From positions 1 to 36,611 of the forward strand of contig JAQTOF010000003.1 in the NCBI GenBank assembly GCA_028713495.1: DNA of 36,611 nucleotides, written 5' to 3'. Positions 31,417 to 36,611 of this stretch are shown in pieces. The stretch is from Candidatus Iainarchaeum sp. Its GTDB lineage: Archaea; Micrarchaeota; Micrarchaeia; Anstonellales; Bilamarchaeaceae. Under the pieces are notes generated by a model. The model had not been told where the DNA came from. It searched no databases and worked only from the letters and a program-made list of their open reading frames with translations. The first letter of the stretch is position 1; each line of letters begins with the position of its first letter. The position numbers and the translations under genes were made by a program.

Positions 31417-31465
31417 TGCGTCTTTTTATCCTCTTATCCGTTTATTTTTGTGTTCGCTTGTGGTC

Positions 31466-31508
31466 ATATATTTATAAACTTATCCTTGCATAATTACATC
31501 GGGAGGGG
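31466..31508 (+). promoter_or_regulatory. TATA and Shine-Dalgarno of the coiled-coil gene
   Basis: CATATATTTATAAACTT (31466-31482) is followed about 25 bp later by the likely transcript start, and GGAGGGG (31502-31508) lies 8 bp before the TTG at 31517. It supports TTG rather than the GTG at 31508, which would be too close. Confidence 0.5.
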
Positions 31509-31516
31509 TGAGGTAT

Positions 31517-33490
31517 TTGTCCCACGATAAAATCACTGTTGACGAACCGCTAATCAGCACAGACGTAGATAGCCTTATCAGGACGCTCGCCGAGAGGCGC
31601 AAGGTCGCACTGAACGAGCTTAAGCAGATCTGCAGGATAGACAAGAAGACGCTCGAGAAGTGGATCGCTGTCCTTGAGGATGAAGGCTATATCTCCATAG
31701 AGTACGGCCTCGGAGGCACCTATGTCCTCTGGAAAGGCACTGATGAGGAACCCGAGCAGAAGTATGCCTCGCCTATCAGCCCGCCTGTGGAGCCGTCCGC
31801 ACCTGAACCTGATTTGGACGATGTGAGGGGATCAGAGTCCAAAGAAACAGAGGAGGCAAAATCCGAACCTGCCGCAGAAGCGGCGCACAAGGAGGAAGCA
31901 GAAGATTTCGCAGTGGAACTCCCATTGGATGATACCGAGCCAGAGGAGCTGCTCAGCCAGTACCTCGACAGGAAGAAAAGGAGCCCGTCTTCCAAGAGCG
32001 AGAGCCTGAAATCCAATATACTCACGAACCTTGAAGATAAAGAAGAGTCCAAGGAAGCTGAAACAGCTTCAGGGCATTCAGAAGAACCGATACTTCCTTT
32101 CGCTGACGAAGAGGATGGAAAAACATACAATTCCGACGACGAAAGCGAAAACGACTACGACAAGCGCGATAGCACCGATAAAAGCGAACGCAGGAGCGGA
32201 CGTGATAGCGGTGATGACAAAACGGACGAGCGCGACGAAAGCGACCACGCGAGCGGACGTGATGATGAAGCGAGCGATGAACGCAGTGATGATGTTGATG
32301 AAGACGCTTCCGGACGCGGGAAAGACGAATTGGTAGCCCCGCGTGCGACCGCAGCCGACATCCGCGACCTCATGGGAACCTATGTCCAGGAGATAAACCG
32401 CGAGAAAGCCAAGATAGAGGAGCTCAAGAAGGAGAAGGATGCCCTCTACCGTGACAAGTTCGCCAGCATGGACGGAAGGATGCAGGCAGACATGGTCCTG
32501 CTCATGGAGAAGATATTGGAGAAGCAGGGCAAGCTCACAGAGCTCAAGGAGCGCGTACTCGAGCTCCCTGACAAGGTGGAAGAGCTCGGCAAGCTCCAGG
32601 AGCAGATGGGTGCCCTCAAGGCAGAAGGCAGGGATGCTCTTCTCAGGACAAAGGAGAAGGCCGCTGAATATCTTTCTCATATCGAAGAGGCCAAGGCAGA
32701 TGTCAAGGACAAGGTGGCCGAGGCCGATGAGATCATAAAAGAGCAGAACGCACGGTTGAAGGAGCTTGAGAAGACCCACACCGCGCTTGATTCCCGTTCG
32801 TCCAAGCTCACGGCATCCTTGAAATCCGTGCAGTCCCAGGTGGACGAGCTAAGCAAGGCCATGGGATCGCTCAATGAGGACATGCAGAATGTCGAGCAGA
32901 TGAAATCCGAGGCTTCTGCTGCAGCCGATGCGATAAAAGAGATCGTCGCTGCGCGCGGTGCTGAACTGGAATCCCTTGAGCAGGAGCTCGAGGGCGTCGC
33001 CAGGGTCGAGCACTGGGTGCAGGAATACATACGTGATTACGAGCAGAAGATAGATGAAGTGGAACGCTACGTATCCACAAGCGATGAGGAACTAGCAGAG
33101 CTCAAGGAAGCGTCAGAGGCCCTCTATATGAAGAGGTACCTGGGCGAGCTTGAGAAGATGGCAGACACCTATGATGACGAGCTCCAGGATGCGGTCTCGA
33201 AGGAGGAGGGCATCGAGCAGAAGATGGCCGATTCCAAGTCGAGGATAACCAAGCTCGTGAACGAGAGCCAGCAGATGGCCAGGAAGCTCAGGGGAGACCT
33301 GAAGGATTCCGCTGATTACGATTCCTTGGTCGCCAAGATCAAGGAGAAGACCGCCAAGGCTAAGACTACCTTCGAGGAGAAGAAGGATGAGAGAGCCAAG
33401 CTGGTCGATGATTCAAGGAAGACCAGGAAGACCAAGAGCTCTGGCAAGACCAAGCTCAGGGCGATTCCGAAGAAGAAAAAGCGGAAATGA
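31517..33490 (+). CDS. Winged-helix plus long coiled-coil protein
   Basis: A 657-residue protein of unrecognised family. Residues 1-75 fit a winged helix (LIRTLAERRKVALNELKQI, WIAVLEDEGYISIEYG). Residues 80-275 are very acidic and low in complexity, with a Ser/Asp/Arg repeat-like stretch (about 205-265). Residues 285-630 are coiled coil with heptads (for example KIEELKKEKDALYRDKF, ELPDKVEELGKLQEQM). The tail is basic (Lys/Arg-rich). No signal or membrane segment. It could organise DNA or act as a scaffold; both are guesses. An in-frame GTG at 31508 is an alternative start. Confidence 0.85.
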   Translation: MSHDKITVDEPLISTDVDSLIRTLAERRKVALNELKQICRIDKKTLEKWIAVLEDEGYISIEYGLGGTYVLWKGTDEEPEQKYASPISPPVEPSAPEPDLDDVRGSESKETEEAKSEPAAEAAHKEEAEDFAVELPLDDTEPEELLSQYLDRKKRSPSSKSESLKSNILTNLEDKEESKEAETASGHSEEPILPFADEEDGKTYNSDDESENDYDKRDSTDKSERRSGRDSGDDKTDERDESDHASGRDDEASDERSDDVDEDASGRGKDELVAPRATAADIRDLMGTYVQEINREKAKIEELKKEKDALYRDKFASMDGRMQADMVLLMEKILEKQGKLTELKERVLELPDKVEELGKLQEQMGALKAEGRDALLRTKEKAAEYLSHIEEAKADVKDKVAEADEIIKEQNARLKELEKTHTALDSRSSKLTASLKSVQSQVDELSKAMGSLNEDMQNVEQMKSEASAAADAIKEIVAARGAELESLEQELEGVARVEHWVQEYIRDYEQKIDEVERYVSTSDEELAELKEASEALYMKRYLGELEKMADTYDDELQDAVSKEEGIEQKMADSKSRITKLVNESQQMARKLRGDLKDSADYDSLVAKIKEKTAKAKTTFEEKKDERAKLVDDSRKTRKTKSSGKTKLRAIPKKKKRK

Positions 33491-33511
33491 TTCTTTTTTG
33501 GGTTGATTTAA

Positions 33512-34036
33512 ATGAATCTCCAACATACCAAACCGAGAACCCCGGTAGAGAGGACAAAGACCGCCGCAAAGGTGTTCGCGACAGCTGCCTTGCTTACGGG
33601 CACTCTTTTCGGATGCGATGCGGAGAAATCCAAGACGATAGATGCCCCGCTACCATCTCCTATGGAGAATGTCCAGAACAAGGCGCTCGCTGTCAAATGC
33701 GCTCCATGCCAGGACTGCACAGTTCCAGAAGGCGCGTCATTGCTCAAGGAAGGCTCCATCATCGGGACAACTAAACAGGTCCCGAGCGTCTTGGTGCTGA
33801 GGGGCATAGACCAGTCCACTGTGGAAGCCCGCTACGAATCAATCACAGCCAATATACCGCACGGCGAGACGCAGAACTTCTCGGTCGGCCCAGGAGTGCT
33901 ATGCACTGTCACTGTCTCAGGGAAGGAGATCTATGACGTCTTCAAACCAGGCGCTTTCCTGACCGCGCCCGGCTGGGTATCCCTATCCTCGAAAAGAACC
34001 AAGCTATACGGGCTATACGTCGAATCCCAGAAATGA
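33512..34036 (+). CDS. Lipoprotein with CxxCxxC motif, paralog A
   Basis: A 174-residue lipoprotein with a long basic leader and lipobox TLFGC (Cys35). After a linker comes VKCAPCQDCTVPEG, with three cysteines spaced C-x2-C-x2-C, then beta-rich sequence with SVGPGVLCTVTVSGKE. The neighbour at 34053 shares the order of parts, so these are tandem duplicates. It starts 21 bp after the coiled-coil gene and may be cotranscribed with it. Function unknown; the cysteines may bind metal or form disulfides. Confidence 0.78.
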   Translation: MNLQHTKPRTPVERTKTAAKVFATAALLTGTLFGCDAEKSKTIDAPLPSPMENVQNKALAVKCAPCQDCTVPEGASLLKEGSIIGTTKQVPSVLVLRGIDQSTVEARYESITANIPHGETQNFSVGPGVLCTVTVSGKEIYDVFKPGAFLTAPGWVSLSSKRTKLYGLYVESQK

Positions 34037-34052
34037 TTTTCAGAGGCATGCG

Positions 34053-34508
34053 ATGAAACTCAGGTACCAAGAACCGGGGATGCAATCCGCATCTAACATG
34101 CCTAAGCGCCCCAGCGCCATCCGTGCATTCGCATCAGCAACGGTTCTGGTCAGCGGACTCATCTTAGGATGCGACCGACCTGCATCCAAGGACATCGAAG
34201 TGAAATGCTCCCCATGCCCGAAATGTGCAGTGCCGGGTGATGCTACTATCCTGGAAAAAGGCTCGACCATAAGAGCCCCTGGCTTAGTGAGCGTCGCCCT
34301 CATAGCGAACGAGGATGGCAGCATAAGCGCGTTCATTTCCGGCAGCGTCGGCCAGTATGCATTCCTAAGCGACTACACAGAGTTTGACGTGGCACGAGGC
34401 GACCTCTGCAAAATCAGCGTCTCAGGAAAAGAGGGTTATGAGCTCTACAAGCCAAGCGCTTTCGTGACAGAGCCGATCTTTGTATCATCTAAAACAAGCA
34501 GACTATAA
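34053..34508 (+). CDS. Lipoprotein with CxxCxxC motif, paralog B
   Basis: A 151-residue lipoprotein with lipobox LILGC (Cys40). VKCSPCPKCAVPGD lies directly after a short linker, then LEKGSTIRAPGLVSVAL and GDLCKISVSGKEGYELYKPSAF. Compared with paralog A the same segments appear in the same order (KC-P--C-VP, SGKE--Y--KP-AF), showing duplication with divergence. Starts 16 bp after paralog A. The 3' end overlaps the convergent regulator gene by 6 bp. Confidence 0.78.
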   Translation: MKLRYQEPGMQSASNMPKRPSAIRAFASATVLVSGLILGCDRPASKDIEVKCSPCPKCAVPGDATILEKGSTIRAPGLVSVALIANEDGSISAFISGSVGQYAFLSDYTEFDVARGDLCKISVSGKEGYELYKPSAFVTEPIFVSSKTSRL

Positions 34509-35066
34509 CTTACTCTGGTTCTTCTTCTCCATCCTGCTCCTGGCATCATCTACTATAGCCAACCAGGAATCGCCAATCTTCATGAAGTAGTTCCCGAACG
34601 TTTTGCTCAACGAGATCCTCATCGGCCTGAATTTCCTCTTGCTCTCTATGGCCACGACCGTGTCCCTTTCCACTTTTATCAGGCCCACACGTTTCAATCT
34701 GGGCAGCACCCGGTTGTAGAACGTCGCCTTCGATATCCCATTGCTTTTCACAAAAGCGGCGGTCTCATCCCCTGTCACCTGCGTCTTCTCATAAAGCATA
34801 TTCATGAAACCCAGGGCTATCTCATAGTATTTCGGCTGATATTTCTTGGAGAATATGAAATTCACCAGCTCCTCAACATTCCAAAGGTTCCTGGTTATGG
34901 TCTCGTTCTTGTCCTGGAAGGAACGCAGCTCAGGTGAGTCATGCCTTGGAAGATAAATGGATTCTGATGAAGGCACACCGCGTGACGCTATCTGCTTGGT
35001 TTCCTGTGGCGCTGTTTCTTCCTTGTTCTCTTCTACCTCGAGAGGATCTGTTTCTGGTTCACTCAT
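34503..35066 (-). CDS. Winged-helix transcription-regulator-like protein
   Basis: A 187-residue protein. The N-terminal 55 residues are acidic and disordered. The core (70-150) is helical with a winged-helix pattern (AAFVKSNGISKATFYNRVLPRLKRVGLIKVERD). A basic C-terminus follows. DNA binding is likely, the target unknown. The ATG at 35066 is about 28 bp after CTATTTATTC on the minus strand. It is convergent with paralog B. Confidence 0.8.
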   Translation of the reverse strand: MSEPETDPLEVEENKEETAPQETKQIASRGVPSSESIYLPRHDSPELRSFQDKNETITRNLWNVEELVNFIFSKKYQPKYYEIALGFMNMLYEKTQVTGDETAAFVKSNGISKATFYNRVLPRLKRVGLIKVERDTVVAIESKRKFRPMRISLSKTFGNYFMKIGDSWLAIVDDARSRMEKKNQSKL

Positions 35067-35127
35067 ATGATGTGATAAGTAGACAAAGAATAAATAGGTT
35101 GCTTCAGTCTCCTAAGGGAAGCCTAGC

Positions 35128-35140
35128 GGCTGACGCAGCC
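35128..35140 (-). terminator. GC hairpin beyond the small protein gene
   Basis: GGCTG (35128-35132) and CAGCC (35136-35140) flank ACG, 25 bp beyond the stop of the minus-strand gene at 35165, next to TTAATT. It could end that transcript. Confidence 0.35.
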
Positions 35141-35164
35141 TTAATTGACATCTGTCTGCGCCAA

Positions 35165-35482
35165 TCAACCGAACATGTTACCGATGCTAGCGACGCCTTC
35201 AGCAACGCTCTCCTCTTCTTTTTGTATCTTCTCTATGACTCTTTTCTCCACTGCGGAAGAAGCGGGCTTGGCGACATCCTTCAGCTTCACATCGGCCTTC
35301 TTGATGAAATCCTCAGGGGCAGAGATGTAGATGTACGCTTTCGTCTTGTCCTCGTCCAGCACGACGCCATCCTTCATCTTGTAGCCGATTCTGGCGAAGC
35401 TGTCTGCGGCATAAGGGTCTGTCTCGAGTATCTTCTCGACCTCTTTCTTCTTGGCTGAATCGCATTCGTATACGCGGTACAT
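35165..35482 (-). CDS. Small conserved-looking hypothetical protein
   Basis: A 105-residue protein with start MYRVYECDSAKKKEV at ATG 35482, overlapping the membrane protein's stop by 1 nt (TGATG). Residues 1-75 look alpha/beta (FARIGYKMKDGVVLDEDKTKAYIYIS), followed by a lysine/valine helix and a C-terminal IGNMFG. No family recognised. It is coupled to the membrane protein gene upstream, so it may act with it. Confidence 0.7.
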   Translation of the reverse strand: MYRVYECDSAKKKEVEKILETDPYAADSFARIGYKMKDGVVLDEDKTKAYIYISAPEDFIKKADVKLKDVAKPASSAVEKRVIEKIQKEEESVAEGVASIGNMFG

Positions 35483-36222
35483 CAGTCTTCCTCCTTTTGT
35501 ATCTTCACCGTTTCCTCTATCATGTTTATCATGGCGGTATAGACCACTGGATAGGCGAAGAATATTGTCGCAAACTGCAGGAATGGTACGAAGTTCACCA
35601 GCCACACCACTGAGAACACGATGTATTGGCCTACGAAGTATATGTGCCTCCTCCGCAGGAAGTCAAATGCGTGCTTCAGCGATGCATAGAAATCCGTTCC
35701 GAATGCGCCTGCGGTCAGGAAAGCAGGCGTGAAAAGCATGTGGATGATGAACGTTATGAACAGCAGATACGCCCCCAGCAGCAGGTCCATATAGGCGACC
35801 GTGCTAAGGAAGTACACATAAATGGCGATCACAGGGCCTGCCAGCAGGACCCATATCAGCTCGCGCAGGAGCTGGATTGCGAACATCGTCGGTGCCTTGT
35901 CGATGGCATAAGCATAGAACGTAGTCAGCGTGGTCTTTTCCTTCCAGAACGCGGAGTGGTACGCGCCTGCAAGGGCCGCATTAAGGCCATTTAGCAGCAG
36001 CACGAGCAGCAGCACCACGACCGCTCCGAGGGCCATGGTCGGGATGGACTGCGGATCCACTGGCTGGTTGAACACCGACATAGCTATGAAGTAAATAACC
36101 ACCAGGCCGATGCATGCCAATAATGTCGCGATGAACATGAATATGTACATCAGCGAGGCCCATACGAACATGAATGGGTTCTTGGAATACGCATTGAAGG
36201 ATTTCTTCAGGCTCACTATCAA
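35482..36222 (-). CDS. Multi-pass membrane protein (about six helices)
   Basis: A 246-residue membrane protein with about six hydrophobic segments: 18-50, 60-88, 113-135, 140-165, 190-210 and 212-235. A short basic N-terminus (SLKKSFNAYSKNP) precedes helix 1, as in archaeal proteins of uncharacterised membrane families. I use the TTG at 36222 because a GGTGA ribosome-binding sequence lies 5-6 bp upstream; a GTG at 36216 is also possible. It ends in an acidic tail (KIQKEED) and overlaps the small downstream gene by 1 nt. Confidence 0.8.
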   Translation of the reverse strand: MIVSLKKSFNAYSKNPFMFVWASLMYIFMFIATLLACIGLVVIYFIAMSVFNQPVDPQSIPTMALGAVVVLLLVLLLNGLNAALAGAYHSAFWKEKTTLTTFYAYAIDKAPTMFAIQLLRELIWVLLAGPVIAIYVYFLSTVAYMDLLLGAYLLFITFIIHMLFTPAFLTAGAFGTDFYASLKHAFDFLRRRHIYFVGQYIVFSVVWLVNFVPFLQFATIFFAYPVVYTAMINMIEETVKIQKEED

Positions 36223-36261
36223 AATTTCACCCGCACTCGTTTATGGTATCTCTAACAAAGA

Positions 36262-36276
36262 GAAATTATTTAAAGC
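36262..36276. promoter_or_regulatory. TATA shared by the membrane protein gene and PEPC gene
   Basis: AAATTATTTAAAGC in the 84 bp gap reads CTTTAAATAATTT on the other strand. Both directions put a transcript start about 25 bp away (near 36243 minus and 36293 plus), each followed by a short leader with a ribosome-binding site (GGTGA; GAGGCGGT). Confidence 0.5.
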
Positions 36277-36306
36277 GCGCTCCCGTTCTCTTATCGAGGC
36301 GGTCCT

Positions 36307-36611
36307 ATGGCAAATGTCCCTCGCTGCATGAGCACACAACATCCTGATAATATAGCCACCCCGTTCTTCTCTGATTCCGATGTCCTGGCAGGGGAGGCAG
36401 AGGTGAAAGAAGCCTTCTTCGTGTTCTCCCAGCTCGGCTGCCAGGAGCAGATGTGGGACAGTGAAGGCAAGGAGGCTGACAGCCGGGTTGTGGAGAAGCT
36501 GCTGTCGCGCCACCATGATTTCTTCACCAAAAGGCCGCTGGGAAAAGATTTCCGGCTCACCTATCGTGTCCCGAATCCGTCAGTGGAGACCGGGCAGGGA
36601 AAGATACTTCT
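36307..36611 (+). CDS. ppcA: Phosphoenolpyruvate carboxylase, archaeal type (5' part)
   Basis: Adds bicarbonate to PEP to make oxaloacetate. The start [15 protein letters not shown] and [18 protein letters not shown] match the archaeal-type PEPC N-terminus, followed by [16 protein letters not shown] 36307 is preceded by GAGGCGGT. The gene continues beyond the window edge, so its catalytic domain is not seen. Confidence 0.93.
   Translation, partial: MANVPRCMSTQHPDNIATPFFSDSDVLAGEAEVKEAFFVFSQLGCQEQMWDSEGKEADSRVVEKLLSRHHDFFTKRPLGKDFRLTYRVPNPSVETGQGKIL

Noticed and set aside
35483-35605. Longer form of the small protein at 35165
   Set aside because: The extra N-terminal residues read back through the membrane protein gene; the TGATG junction gives the natural start.
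1-36611. CRISPR arrays, insertion sequences, rRNA genes, prophage
   Set aside because: I saw no regularly spaced direct repeats, transposase, rRNA sequence or phage genes; the only mobile signal is the LAGLIDADG gene.

Overview
The window reads as a gene-dense archaeal chromosome segment. No stretch above about 150 bp lacks a gene. AT-rich TATA elements lie about 25-28 bp before many start codons (leaderless transcription), adjacent genes often overlap by ATGA, and tRNA genes carry introns and no encoded CCA. The proteins are archaeal types: archaeal alanyl-tRNA synthetase, cupin phosphoglucose isomerase, short archaeal triosephosphate isomerase, Nop5, ribosomal protein L10e, a KaiC-domain ATPase and archaeal-type PEP carboxylase. 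The compact genes, several intron-bearing tRNAs and many small lipoproteins suggest a DPANN lineage (Diapherotrites or Micrarchaeota-like); this placement is an inference, not proven here.

Layout. 1-3.9 kb: 3' part of cysS, a family 2 glycosyltransferase, a protein with an HExxH motif, a small hypothetical, purN, then an intron-containing tRNA-Lys. 4-10.5 kb: a lipoprotein with a degenerate metallo-beta-lactamase fold coupled to glyS, a divergent pair (small helical protein plus lipoprotein), and alaS. 10.5-13.7 kb (minus strand): a small hypothetical, a two-gene ABC-2 exporter, cupin phosphoglucose isomerase and a hypothetical, then tRNA-Gln. 13.9-18.5 kb: a lipoprotein with a glycosidase-like domain, hisS, a short HisA-like protein, and a KaiC-like ATPase with a conserved partner. 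18.5-21.4 kb: a cysteine-repeat lipoprotein, then Nop5, phosphoesterase and acetyltransferase in one overlapping operon, then tRNA-Pro. 21.5-24.5 kb: a membrane protein, two helical-repeat proteins and a membrane-anchored PH-like protein. 24.6-27.6 kb: tRNA-Thr and tRNA-Gly (both with introns), a PLP-dependent Cys/Met enzyme, an acetyltransferase with tpiA, and a tRNA-Ser-like gene whose 5' end is overlapped by a LAGLIDADG endonuclease gene. 28.3-30.8 kb: the complete AMMECR1-MEMO-radical SAM operon. 30.9-36.6 kb: rpl10e, a large winged-helix/coiled-coil protein, two paralogous lipoproteins, a winged-helix regulator, a small protein with a six-helix membrane protein, and the start of PEP carboxylase.

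Functionally, translation dominates (four aminoacyl-tRNA synthetases, six tRNAs, Nop5, L10e), with central carbon enzymes (Pgi, Tpi, PEPC) and a strong cell-surface theme (six predicted lipoproteins, two with sequon-rich linkers suggesting N-glycosylation). The most notable signals are the endonuclease/tRNA-Ser overlap, a tRNA-Gly with an intron inside the anticodon stem, divergent gene pairs sharing one central TATA element, a Nop5 without the usual N-terminal domain, a metal-dead MBL lipoprotein, and several repeat or coiled-coil proteins of unknown role.
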